In this document: piece after piece, positions 1-8,320 of the stretch
Layout: each line of letters opens with the position of its first letter
Position numbering within the stretch: the stretch's first letter is position 1
Source of the DNA: Sphingomonas koreensis
Lineage (GTDB): Bacteria; Pseudomonadota; Alphaproteobacteria; Sphingomonadales; Sphingomonadaceae
Assembly (NCBI RefSeq): GCF_002797435.1
Contig: NZ_PGEN01000001.1
Coordinates: 3,098,501 to 3,162,500, forward strand
Length of the DNA: 64,000 nucleotides
Direction of reading: 5' to 3'
The notes under the pieces: generated by a model
Told to the model about the DNA's origin: nothing
Seen by the model: only the letters and a program-made list of their open reading frames with translations
The model's database searches: none
Translations under genes and position numbers: made by a program

Positions 1-524
1 GCTTCCGGGTGAAGCTCAACTTGAGTCCCGAAACCTCGGTCCGCGGAGCGGTGCGCCCCTATGCCCGCGCGATGCTCGAAGGGACCGGCTATTATCCGAT
101 CGGCGACAGCATCGTGATCGCCGGCCGCGCGCGGTTCGGCACGATCCAGGGGATCGAGCGCAACGACCTCGCCCCGTCGCGGCGCTTCTATGCGGGCGGC
201 GGCGGATCGGTGCGCGGCTTCGGCTATCAGGAGCTCGGGCCCCGCGCACCGGACGGCAAGCCGATCGGCGGCCGCAGCTACAATGAATTCGCGATCGAGG
301 CGCGCTACCGCTTCGGCGATTTCGGGATCGTGCCCTTCATCGATGCCGGGCAGGTCTATGAAAGCACCACGCCGCAGTTCACTGACATGCGCTTCGGCTT
401 CGGCATCGGCGGGCGGATGTACACCAATTTCGGCCCCCTGCGGCTCGACGTCGCCACCCCGATCAACCGCAAGCCGGGCGAGAGCAAGATCGCGCTCTAC
501 ATCTCGATCGGGCAGGCCTTCTGA
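1..524 (+). CDS. tamA: TamA-like Omp85 outer membrane protein, C-terminal part (5' end outside window)
   Basis: Partial gene; the reading frame is open to the window edge, so the start lies upstream. The visible ~173 residues are the last strands of an Omp85/BamA-family beta-barrel. A GGGGSVRGFGYQELG segment matches the conserved (V/I)RGF tip of extracellular loop 6, and the chain ends in an aromatic residue (…GQAF), as expected for a BAM-inserted barrel. In the family this outer membrane protein pairs with inner-membrane-anchored TamB to move or assemble outer membrane components. The TGA stop overlaps the tamB ATG by one base, so the two genes are probably co-translated. The tamB neighbour makes TamA much more likely than BamA. 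Confidence 0.9.
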   Translation, partial: FRVKLNLSPETSVRGAVRPYARAMLEGTGYYPIGDSIVIAGRARFGTIQGIERNDLAPSRRFYAGGGGSVRGFGYQELGPRAPDGKPIGGRSYNEFAIEARYRFGDFGIVPFIDAGQVYESTTPQFTDMRFGFGIGGRMYTNFGPLRLDVATPINRKPGESKIALYISIGQAF

Positions 525-3500
525 TGGCGGAAGCGGGCGCCCCGGCAGAGATCGAGACCGGCGGTACCGCCCGGTCGCCGCTATGGCTGCGCATCGCGAA
601 GTGGCTTGCGATCGGCGTTATTGGTCTCGCGCTGCTGGTCGCGCTCGCGATTTTCGGGCTCAATACCAGCCCCGGCAAGCGCTTCGTCGCCGACCAGATC
701 GGCCGGTACAGCACGGCGAGCGGGCTCAACATCAAGGTCGGCCGGATCGAGGGATCGCTCTATGGGGCGATGGTGCTGCGCGACGTGCGGGTCAGCGATC
801 CAAGGGGCGTGTTCGCGACCTCGCCCTCGATCGCGGTCGACTGGCGTCCCTTTGCCTATCTCGACAACCATATCGATGTCCGCTCGGCAACCAGTCCGCT
901 GGTGCGGGTCGCGCGCCTGCCCGAGCTCAGACCGGGCGATCCCGATGCGCCCTATCTGCCCGATCTCGACATCGATATCGGGCGGCTGTCGATCGACCGG
1001 CTGGTGCTCGATCCGCCCGTCGCGGGGCGGCGCTATGTCGCGACGCTGAGCGGTGAGGCGGCGATCGCCGACCGGCGCGCGCGCGTGATCGTCAACGGGC
1101 GCACGCTCGGGCGGCAGGGCGGCGACCTGGTCGGGCTGGTGCTCGACGCGGTTCCCGACGCCAACAAGCTCGACATGCGCGCCGATCTCAATGCCCCCGC
1201 AAACGGCTTGGTCGCGGGGCTGACGGGGCTGAAGGCGCCCCTGGCGCTCCGGCTCGATGGCCGCGGCAGCTGGGAACGCTGGCAGGGGCGCGCCACCGGC
1301 ACGCTCGGCGGCGCGCCGCTCGCCAACCTCGATGTCGCCGCGCGCAAGGGGACGTTCCAGGTTCGCGGCACCACCCGGCCGGGGCTGATCTTCAAGGGAC
1401 CGGTCGAGCGGCTGACCGCCCCCGATCTCCAGGTCGCGCTCGATGCGACGCTCGACCGGCGCCGCGCCGACACCCGGCTGCGGCTGCGCTCGAAGGCGAT
1501 GGCGCTGACCACCACCGGGACGATCGATCTGGGCAGGAATGCGTTCGACCAGTTCCGTGTCGAAGGCACGTTGCTGACTCCCGGCGCGATCGCACCCAAT
1601 CTCAACGGCCGGTCGGTGGTGGGCGCGGTCGCGCTCAACGGCCCGTTCGCGACGCCGACGGTGAACTACAAGCTTCAGGCGGCCGCGCTCGGCTTTGGCG
1701 AGACGGTGGTCGAGGGCCTCTATGCCGAGGGGCTGGCGACGGTGAATGCGGACCGCATCCTCGTTCCGGTCAAGGCGCGGGCGAAGCGCGTCGCGGGCCT
1801 CAATGCCGCGGCCGGGGGCCTGCTCACCAATGTGACGCTGGCGGGCGATCTCGCGGTGACCGGGATGCAGGTCCTCTCGGAAAATCTGCGCATCCGTTCG
1901 GACAGGATCGACGCGACGGCGATCATCGCCGCCAACATCGCCACCGGCCGCTATGCCGGCGCCCTCAAGGGACGCGTCAACGACTACAAAATCGACAGTA
2001 TCGGCATCGTCAACCTCACCACCGATGCCGATCTCTATGCTGCGCCGGGCGGCGGCTGGGGGATCAAGGGCCGGATCGTCGGGCGCAGCACGAAGCTGTT
2101 CAATACGGGCGTGCGCGATTTCCTGGGCGGCAACGCGATCCTCAGCGTCAATGTCGGCCTTGGTCCCAGCGGGATCATCGAATTCAGCAATTTGACGCTC
2201 GCGGCGCCGCAATTCGCGATTCAGCGCGGCTCGGGCCGCTACGACCCGGCCGGGCCGCTGCTGCTGAATGCCGACGGCGTGTCCAAGGCCTATGGCCCCG
2301 TGTCCGCGCGCGTGACGGGCACGCTCTACGCGCCCGTCATCGACCTGCGCGCGCCGAAACCGGGCCTCGGCGTCGGCCTCGCCAACCTCGAGGCGCGCAT
2401 CCGTGGGCAGGGCGATGCCTATGCCGTCACCGCCAAGGGCGGGACCAGCTACGGCCCATTCACCGCCGACGTGCTGGTCCGAACCGGCGCGGCGATGACG
2501 GTGGACGTGCGCACGGCGCGCTTTGCGGGAACCGACATCACCGGCAAGCTGACCCAGACCGCCGCGGGACCATTTGCGGGCGCGCTCGCCTTTGTCGGTT
2601 CCGGCATCACCGGCAACGTCGATCTGTCGGCGCAGGGCAAATATCAGCAGGCGGTGGTGCGCGCGACCGCGGCCAACGCGAAGATCCCCGGCGATCTCGA
2701 ATTCACCATCGGCCGCGCGGTCGTCAACGCGACGGTGGTGCTCTACGACGATGCCCCCGCGATCACCGGCGAGGCGCAGGTCGCGAACCTGCGGCGCGGT
2801 GAGTTCGTGCTGGCGCGGGCACGCGGCAAGATCGACTATCGCGGCGGTCGCGGGACGGCACAGGCATTGGCCGAAGGGTCGTCGGGCGTGCCCTTCCGCG
2901 TTGCCGCCAATGCCCGTTTCACGCCCGATCTCTGGCATGTCGCGCTCGCGGGCCGCGCGAACAATATCGGTTTCCGCACGCCAAAGGCGGCGCAGATCGC
3001 GGTGAGCGATGCCGGCTATCGCCTCGCGCCGACCCAGATCGATTTCGACCGCGGCAGCGCGCGTGTTGCGGGCAATTGGGGCGACGGGCTGAGCGTCCAG
3101 GCGCGGATCGACAAGCTCGATCTTGCCATCGCCAACGCCTTCTCCCCGGGCCTCGGAATCGGCGGCAGCGCCACCGGATCGATCGATTTCCGTCAGGCCG
3201 CGGACGGCAGCTTCCCGCAGGCGGTCACGCGCCTCGACATCGCCGGCTTCAACCGGTCGAGCCTGGCGGGGGTCTCGACCCCGGTGGACATTGCCTTTGT
3301 CGGCCGGCTGCTGCCCGAGGGCGGCGACGCGCGCGCGGTGATCAAGCGCGGCCAGACCACGATCGGCCGGATGATCGCGACGCTCCAGCCGCTCGGCTCC
3401 GGCGCGAGCTGGAGCGAGCGGCTGATGGCGGCGCCGCTGTCGGGCGGCATCCGCTACAACGGTCCCTCGGCGGTGCTGTTCTCGCTCGCGGGCTTCACCA

Positions 3501-4720
3501 ACCAGTCGGTGGCGGGACCGATCTCGATCGCGGCGGATTTCTCGGGCCAGCTGCGCGCGCCGCAGATCACCGGGCAGATGCGCGCCGCCAACCTGACCTA
3601 TGAGAACGAGACCTGGGGCACGCGGCTGACCCAGATGAAGATCGAAGGCCGCTTCGATTCCGATACGCTCGACATCACCGAGATGAATGCGGTGGCGGGC
3701 AATGGCCGCGTGATCGCGACGGGAACGGTGGGCCTGTCCTCGGCCGAGGGCTTCCCGGTCGACATCACCGCACGCTTCCGCAACGCGCGGCTGGCGCGCA
3801 GCGATGCGCTGGGCGCGACCGCGACCGGGCAACTGCGCATCACCAACGGCCTCGACGGCGGGCTGATCGAGGGGCGGATCATCATCCCCGACGCGCGCTA
3901 CCAGATCATCCGACAGGGCGCGGCCGAGGTGCCCGAGCTGACCGGCGTCTACCGCAAGAGCGAGCTCGACGCGGAGGGCAAGCGCCCGGTGCGGACCAAG
4001 CCCGCCGGCATCTTCCGCCTCAACGTCGCGGTGGTGGCGGACAACCGGCTGTTCGTGAGCGGCATGGGCCTCGAATCCGAATGGAGCGCACGAATGCAAG
4101 TGACGGGCACGTCCGCTGCCCCGATCGTCACGGGTGAGGCCAAGGTGGTGCGTGGCACCTACAGCTTCGCCAGCCGCCGGTTCGAATTGACACGCGGCCA
4201 GATCAACTTTGAAGGCGGGCCGCTGACCGATCCCAGCATCAACATCTCGGCCAACACGAGCGCCGAGGGAGTGACCGCGATCATCAACATCACCGGCACC
4301 GGCCAGCAGCCGCGCATCGCCTTCACCTCGACTCCGGCACTGCCGCAGGACGAAGTGCTCTCGCGCCTGTTGTTCGGCAGCTCGGTCACCAATTTGTCGG
4401 CGACCGAGGCGATCCAGCTCGCCGCTGCGCTGAACTCGCTGCGCGCCTCGGGCGGGCTCAACCCGCTCGGCCAGCTCCGCTCGGCCGCGGGGATCGACCG
4501 GCTGCGCATCCTCGGCGAAGACGACACCACCGGCCGCGGCATGGCGCTCGCCGCCGGCCAGTATCTTACCGATGACATCTATGTCGAAATCATCACCGAC
4601 GCGCGCGGTTATACCGCGGTGCAGCTGGAGATCGCGCTGACGCGGTCGCTCAGCCTGCTCTCGCAGACCGGCTCGTTCGGCGGATCGCGGGCAGGCCTCA
4701 AATATTCGAAGGATTACTAG
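524..4720 (+). CDS. tamB: TamB, translocation and assembly module / intermembrane lipid transport protein (DUF490)
   Basis: 1398 residues. A single N-terminal membrane anchor (about residues 22-48) is followed by a very long, repetitive beta-rich periplasmic region and a C-terminal TamB/DUF490 domain (roughly the last 350 residues). The C-terminal portion carries segments typical of the family, such as the LPQDEVLSRLLFG stretch and the GxSxGLKYSKDY-like end. TamB is a beta-taco/groove protein that spans the periplasm from the inner membrane to TamA and is implicated in outer membrane protein assembly and phospholipid transport. Its length is normal for the family (about 1250-1450). It starts inside the tamA stop codon and forms a two-gene unit with it. 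Confidence 0.95.
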   Translation: MAEAGAPAEIETGGTARSPLWLRIAKWLAIGVIGLALLVALAIFGLNTSPGKRFVADQIGRYSTASGLNIKVGRIEGSLYGAMVLRDVRVSDPRGVFATSPSIAVDWRPFAYLDNHIDVRSATSPLVRVARLPELRPGDPDAPYLPDLDIDIGRLSIDRLVLDPPVAGRRYVATLSGEAAIADRRARVIVNGRTLGRQGGDLVGLVLDAVPDANKLDMRADLNAPANGLVAGLTGLKAPLALRLDGRGSWERWQGRATGTLGGAPLANLDVAARKGTFQVRGTTRPGLIFKGPVERLTAPDLQVALDATLDRRRADTRLRLRSKAMALTTTGTIDLGRNAFDQFRVEGTLLTPGAIAPNLNGRSVVGAVALNGPFATPTVNYKLQAAALGFGETVVEGLYAEGLATVNADRILVPVKARAKRVAGLNAAAGGLLTNVTLAGDLAVTGMQVLSENLRIRSDRIDATAIIAANIATGRYAGALKGRVNDYKIDSIGIVNLTTDADLYAAPGGGWGIKGRIVGRSTKLFNTGVRDFLGGNAILSVNVGLGPSGIIEFSNLTLAAPQFAIQRGSGRYDPAGPLLLNADGVSKAYGPVSARVTGTLYAPVIDLRAPKPGLGVGLANLEARIRGQGDAYAVTAKGGTSYGPFTADVLVRTGAAMTVDVRTARFAGTDITGKLTQTAAGPFAGALAFVGSGITGNVDLSAQGKYQQAVVRATAANAKIPGDLEFTIGRAVVNATVVLYDDAPAITGEAQVANLRRGEFVLARARGKIDYRGGRGTAQALAEGSSGVPFRVAANARFTPDLWHVALAGRANNIGFRTPKAAQIAVSDAGYRLAPTQIDFDRGSARVAGNWGDGLSVQARIDKLDLAIANAFSPGLGIGGSATGSIDFRQAADGSFPQAVTRLDIAGFNRSSLAGVSTPVDIAFVGRLLPEGGDARAVIKRGQTTIGRMIATLQPLGSGASWSERLMAAPLSGGIRYNGPSAVLFSLAGFTNQSVAGPISIAADFSGQLRAPQITGQMRAANLTYENETWGTRLTQMKIEGRFDSDTLDITEMNAVAGNGRVIATGTVGLSSAEGFPVDITARFRNARLARSDALGATATGQLRITNGLDGGLIEGRIIIPDARYQIIRQGAAEVPELTGVYRKSELDAEGKRPVRTKPAGIFRLNVAVVADNRLFVSGMGLESEWSARMQVTGTSAAPIVTGEAKVVRGTYSFASRRFELTRGQINFEGGPLTDPSINISANTSAEGVTAIINITGTGQQPRIAFTSTPALPQDEVLSRLLFGSSVTNLSATEAIQLAAALNSLRASGGLNPLGQLRSAAGIDRLRILGEDDTTGRGMALAAGQYLTDDIYVEIITDARGYTAVQLEIALTRSLSLLSQTGSFGGSRAGLKYSKDY

Positions 4721-4759
4721 CCCGCGCACATATTGGCGCCTGCAATACAAGCCTTCGTC

Positions 4760-4856
4760 CCCCGGCCTCGTGCCGGGGTCCACTGTGCCGCGCCGGAAAC
4801 CGTCGCACCTCTTGTCCGACGCCTGCCTCCCGGTGGACCCCGGCACGAGGCCGGGG
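4760..4856. repeat. 24-bp perfect inverted repeat, GC-rich palindromic intergenic element
   Basis: Two 24-nt arms (4760-4783 and 4833-4856) are exact reverse complements, separated by 49 nt. Each arm contains the core CCCCGGCCTCGTGCCGGGG. The element lies 40 bases after tamB and could act as a terminator or mRNA-stabilising hairpin. Its style (pairs of 'CCCCGGC…GCCGGGG' blocks) resembles dispersed intergenic repeats seen in sphingomonad chromosomes; that comparison is from memory and not computed. Apart from this element and the palindromes at 5050-5065 and 5114-5133, I see no gene in 4721-5151. Confidence 0.75.
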
Positions 4857-5049
4857 TCACGGACGGGGCTGGGCAGCCTGTGCCCGTTAATGCCGGCCGG
4901 ACCGACGCTGTGGAATTTTCCTACATTGCCGCATTCCGCTATGCGGACGCCATGCACCTGCACAGGTCACTCCCGGTCTGCCGCCCGCGCACGACCTGTG
5001 TCAATCGGGACTCCCATATACGCGTTCTGTATTACCTTCGTGAATTAAA

Positions 5050-5065
5050 TGAACGCTAACGTTCA
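5050..5065. promoter_or_regulatory. Candidate operator palindrome TGAACG-N4-CGTTCA
   Basis: A 6-bp perfect inverted repeat with a 4-base centre lies about 85-100 bases upstream of the monooxygenase start. Size and symmetry fit a TetR-type dimer site. No TetR gene is visible nearby, so the regulator is unknown. Confidence 0.4.
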
Positions 5066-5113
5066 GCAATTTGGGCGATGCGCCGGCAGATCGCTCACAA
5101 CGGCATTGCGCTT

Positions 5114-5133
5114 TACTTACACAGATGTAAGTA
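5114..5133. promoter_or_regulatory. Candidate operator palindrome TACTTACA-N4-TGTAAGTA
   Basis: A perfect 8-bp inverted repeat with a CAGA centre ends 18 bases before the monooxygenase ATG (5152). At this distance it probably overlaps the transcription start or the leader and would repress the gene when occupied. The shape is TetR/AcrR-like; the regulator is not in the window. Confidence 0.5.
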
Positions 5134-5151
5134 TCTGCGCGGGAGAGACGG

Positions 5152-6624
5152 ATGACCGAGCATTTCGATGTCGTGGTGGTGGGTGCGGGGATCTCGGGCA
5201 TCGGGGCGGGCTATTTCCTCCAGCGCGACTGTCCCGACCGCAGCTATGTGATCCTGGAAGGGCGCGAGCGCATCGGCGGGACCTGGGACCTGTTCCGCTA
5301 TCCCGGCATCCGCTCCGACAGCGACATGTACACGCTCGGCTACAGCTTCCGCCCCTGGACCCAGGCGAAGGCGATTGCCGATGGCCCCTCGATCCTGCGC
5401 TATCTGGACGAAACCGCGCGCGATCATGGCATCGACCGGCATATCCGGCACCAGCATCGCGTGACCGGCGCCAGCTGGTCGACCGAAGACGCTCGCTGGA
5501 CGGTCAGCGTCGAGCGCGGGCCGGACAAGGAACCGGTCGCGTTCACCTGCAATTTCCTCTTCATGTGCTCGGGCTATTACAACTACGCCGCGGGCTATCT
5601 CCCCGAGTTCGCCGGGCGCGATCGCTTCAAGGGGGACATCGTCCACCCCCAGCACTGGCCGCAGGACCTCGATTATGCCGGCAAGCGCGTGGTCGTGATC
5701 GGCTCCGGGGCGACCGCGGTTACGCTAGTGCCGGAAATGGCGAAGACCGCCGCGCATGTGACGATGCTCCAGCGCTCGCCCACCTATATCGTCGCGCGCC
5801 CGTCGGAGGACGGCATCGCCAACTGGCTGCGCGCGAAGCTGCCCGGCAAGCTCGCCTATCGGCTGACCCGGCTCAAGAACATCTCGCTCGGCCAGTTCTT
5901 CTACCGGCTCGCGCGCAGAAAGCCCGAGAAGACCAAGGAGCGGCTGATCCAGATGGTCCGCGACGAGCTGGGTGAGGACTATGACGTCGCGACCCATTTC
6001 ACGCCGCGCTACAATCCCTGGGACCAGCGCATCTGTCTCGTCCCCGACGCCGACCTGTTCGCGTCGATCCGCGAGGGGCGTGCATCGGTCGTCACCGATC
6101 AGATCGAGACGTTCGAGGAAGAGGGCATCCGCCTCAAGTCGGGCGACCTGCTTCCGGCCGAGGTGATCGTCACCGCGACCGGCCTCGACATGCAGCTGAT
6201 GAGCGGCATTCCCTTCACCGTCGATGGGGTGCGGGTCGATCCGGCCAAGTCGCTCGGCTACAAGGCGATGATGTATTCGGACATCCCGAACCTCGCCTCC
6301 AGCTTCGGCTACACCAATGCGAGCTGGACGCTGAAGTCGGACCTTACCGCCGCTTATGTCGCGCGTCTGCTCAACACGATGAAGAAGCGCGGGATGCGCC
6401 AGGCGACCCCGCGCATCGCCGGCGACGTCGAGCCGGAGCCGTTCCTCGACTTCACCTCGGGCTATGTCCAGCGCGGCATGGACAAATTCCCCAAGCAGGG
6501 GAATCGCAAGCCGTGGCGCGTGCACCAGAATTACGCGCTCGACCTCGTCGCGCTGCGCTGGGGCGGGATCGACGAGGGCATGGAATTCTCCAACCCGGAA
6601 CCGAAAACGAGGGCCGCTGCCTAG
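5152..6624 (+). CDS. FAD-dependent Baeyer-Villiger-type monooxygenase (flavin-containing monooxygenase family)
   Basis: 490 residues, close to the usual 480-550. There are two Rossmann motifs: GAGISG at 11-16 for FAD and GSGATA at 184-189 for NADPH. Between them lies the Baeyer-Villiger fingerprint FxGxxxHxxxW (F159, G161, H165, W169), followed by P. This class oxidises ketones to esters or oxygenates N/S centres; the substrate cannot be read from sequence. The start is set by GGGAGAG just upstream of ATG 5152. Two palindromes lie upstream (5050-5065 and 5114-5133). Its stop codon overlaps that of the convergent Rieske gene within CTAG (6621-6624), leaving no space for a terminator between them. 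Confidence 0.88.
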   Translation: MTEHFDVVVVGAGISGIGAGYFLQRDCPDRSYVILEGRERIGGTWDLFRYPGIRSDSDMYTLGYSFRPWTQAKAIADGPSILRYLDETARDHGIDRHIRHQHRVTGASWSTEDARWTVSVERGPDKEPVAFTCNFLFMCSGYYNYAAGYLPEFAGRDRFKGDIVHPQHWPQDLDYAGKRVVVIGSGATAVTLVPEMAKTAAHVTMLQRSPTYIVARPSEDGIANWLRAKLPGKLAYRLTRLKNISLGQFFYRLARRKPEKTKERLIQMVRDELGEDYDVATHFTPRYNPWDQRICLVPDADLFASIREGRASVVTDQIETFEEEGIRLKSGDLLPAEVIVTATGLDMQLMSGIPFTVDGVRVDPAKSLGYKAMMYSDIPNLASSFGYTNASWTLKSDLTAAYVARLLNTMKKRGMRQATPRIAGDVEPEPFLDFTSGYVQRGMDKFPKQGNRKPWRVHQNYALDLVALRWGGIDEGMEFSNPEPKTRAAA

Positions 6625-6977
6625 GCGGTGAAGATCTCGCCGTCGCGCACCTCGAGCGGCCAGGGGGTGAGCGCGGCGCCGGCGCACGGGCCGCCGACAC
6701 AGGCGCCATCGTCGATTCGGAACAGCGCGCCGTGCCAGCTGCACTGGATCAGGGTGCGATCGGAGGTGAGATAGGCATCGAGCTGCTGGGCGAGGGGCAG
6801 GCCCATATGCGGGCAGCGATCGACATAGCCGTGCACCGCGTCACCGCTGCGCACCGCGAATCCATGGAAGCGGCCGGCTTTCATCTCGAGCACGAAGTTG
6901 CGCGCACCGCCGTCGGCGATCAGCGCGATCGGGCCGAGCCGGACGCCCGGCGGGGTCGAGGAAAGGCGTTCGCTCAT
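6621..6977 (-). CDS. Small Rieske [2Fe-2S] ferredoxin-like protein
   Basis: 118 residues. Both Rieske cluster boxes are present: C55-P-H57 (CPHMG) and C79-S-W-H82 (CSWHG). No catalytic domain follows, so this is a stand-alone ferredoxin/NirD-like unit rather than a ring-hydroxylating oxygenase. An alternative GTG start at 7028 would add 17 residues; the internal ATG at 6977 begins where family similarity starts. It is transcribed in the same direction as hpd, 124 bases downstream of it, and tail-to-tail with the monooxygenase. A role as electron donor to a neighbouring oxygenase is only inference. Confidence 0.85.
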   Translation of the reverse strand: MSERLSSTPPGVRLGPIALIADGGARNFVLEMKAGRFHGFAVRSGDAVHGYVDRCPHMGLPLAQQLDAYLTSDRTLIQCSWHGALFRIDDGACVGGPCAGAALTPWPLEVRDGEIFTA

Positions 6978-7040
6978 GCGTATGATCGTGTCCGGAAAAG
7001 TAGGATGCGGGAGTGGTGCTTGGTCCACCCCCGCATCCGG

Positions 7041-7062
7041 TTCCTTCCCCCTTTGGAAGGAA
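7041..7062. terminator. Hairpin downstream of hpd
   Basis: Perfect 8-bp arms TTCCTTCC (7041-7048) and GGAAGGAA (7055-7062) close a 6-base loop. The hairpin sits in the 123-base gap between hpd and the Rieske gene. Flanking GGTCC/GGACC-like bases could extend the stem. There is no clear U tract for either strand, so it may be an attenuating or processing hairpin rather than a full terminator. Confidence 0.4.
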
Positions 7063-7100
7063 TTGGGGGCCGGGTGGTCCCGGCTCTCCTCTCCAATTGG

Positions 7101-8138
7101 TCAGGCGTCGACCTTGATCACGCCGCGGCGGATCTGGTCGAGCTCGATACTCTCGAACAGCGCCTGGAAATTGCCGTTGCCGAACCCTTCATTGCCCTTG
7201 CGCTGGATGATCTCGAAGAAGATCGGGCCGAACATGTTCTCGGTGAAGATCTGCAGCAGGATCCCCTCCTCACCGACATTGCCGTCGATGAGGATGCGGT
7301 TCTTGCGCAGCCGCTCAAGGTCCTCGCCATGGCCGGGGACGCGCTTGTCGACCAGCTCGTAATAGGTCTCGATCGTATCCTGCAGCCTGACGCCGCGCGC
7401 GCGCAGCCGCTCGACCGTGTCGTAGATGTCGTCCGTGGTGAGCGCGAGGTGCTGGATCCCCTCGCCCTTGTATTCGCGGATGAACTCCTCGATCTGGCTC
7501 TTGTCGTCCTGGCTCTCGTTGAGCGGGATGCGGATCGCCTTGTCGGGGGCGATCATCGCCTGGCTGAAAAGGCCGGTCGCCTGGCCCTTGATGTCGAAAT
7601 ACTTCTGCTCCTCGAACCCGAAGAGCGTCTTGTAGAATTGCGACCACACCCGCATCTGACCGCGGCGGACATTGTGGGTGAGGTGGTCGAGCAGGTCGAG
7701 GCCGACATTGTTGGCGGCTTCGGCTTCCTGCCAGCCGGGGATTTCGGCCCAATTCTCGTACAGGTCGTGGCCGTCCTGAATGAAGTAGAGGTACGATCCG
7801 CCGATGCCGAGGATGACGGTGTCGTCCTCCTCGGTCCGCTCGGCACCATGCGCCAGCGCCCATTCCATCGCCTTGACCGGGTCCGCGACGCGGAATGCCA
7901 TCGCGCTGGCCGAGGGGCCGTGCTCGCCGCGGAACTTCGCCACGCGCCCAGCATCGTCGCGGTTGAGCATCAGGTTGATGCGGCCCTGCTTGTAGCGGGT
8001 TATGTTCTTGGTCGGGTGGCGGTGGCTTGCAACGAAGCCGAGCTGCTCGAACTGCGCGGCCATCGCCGCGGGATCGGGCGAGGTGAACTCGACGAACTCG
8101 AAGCCGTTGAGGCCGAGGGGGTTGGCGGGGTCGGTCAT
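7101..8138 (-). CDS. hpd: 4-hydroxyphenylpyruvate dioxygenase
   Basis: 345 residues, the normal bacterial length. It converts 4-hydroxyphenylpyruvate to homogentisate in tyrosine/phenylalanine breakdown. Two vicinal-oxygen-chelate halves are recognisable. The Fe(II) triad is visible: H152 in LLDHLTHNV, H230 in GIQHLAL and E309 in FFEIIQRKGNEGFGNGNF; the last segment is also the C-terminal substrate gate. The frame extends 41 codons upstream, but ATG 8138 with a GGAG-type site begins the conserved MTDPANPLGL and leaves the palindromic operator at 8184-8207 outside the gene. No hmgA or fah is nearby, so the pathway is split. Regulation by whatever binds the palindrome is likely. Confidence 0.95.
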   Translation of the reverse strand: MTDPANPLGLNGFEFVEFTSPDPAAMAAQFEQLGFVASHRHPTKNITRYKQGRINLMLNRDDAGRVAKFRGEHGPSASAMAFRVADPVKAMEWALAHGAERTEEDDTVILGIGGSYLYFIQDGHDLYENWAEIPGWQEAEAANNVGLDLLDHLTHNVRRGQMRVWSQFYKTLFGFEEQKYFDIKGQATGLFSQAMIAPDKAIRIPLNESQDDKSQIEEFIREYKGEGIQHLALTTDDIYDTVERLRARGVRLQDTIETYYELVDKRVPGHGEDLERLRKNRILIDGNVGEEGILLQIFTENMFGPIFFEIIQRKGNEGFGNGNFQALFESIELDQIRRGVIKVDA

Positions 8139-8183
8139 GGTCCAGCGCTCCGGAAAGGTGTGGCTGAACCTAGACCTCGGCAA

Positions 8184-8207
8184 ATTTGGTGTCAATTGAT
8201 ACCAAAT
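8184..8207. promoter_or_regulatory. Near-perfect 24-bp palindrome, operator of hpd
   Basis: ATTTGGTGTCAA pairs with TTGATACCAAAT; only one position pair breaks the symmetry. It lies 46-69 bases upstream of the hpd ATG, exactly where a promoter should be. Length and shape fit a dimeric regulator of the IclR, MarR or Lrp type, which commonly control tyrosine degradation; which one cannot be told here. The rest of 8208-8320 shows nothing else. Confidence 0.7.
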
Positions 8208-8320
8208 CGCCTTATCCAGCTTTCGCGCCTTTCCGCCCCCGCCGACTCCGTTCGCGCACAAACACAGTGCGCAGCGCGCTGAAGGTCGTCCCGTGGAGGG
8301 CTTTCGGCTGAGCCGGCTGT

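Noticed and set aside
581..4963. 1460-residue open frame on the minus strand opposite tamB
   Set aside because: Arg/His/Gly/Asp-rich translation without domains, and a shadow of the well-supported TamB frame in high-GC DNA.
6513..8282. 589-residue plus-strand open frame across the Rieske and hpd genes
   Set aside because: Both minus-strand genes have intact catalytic motifs; the plus frame has none.
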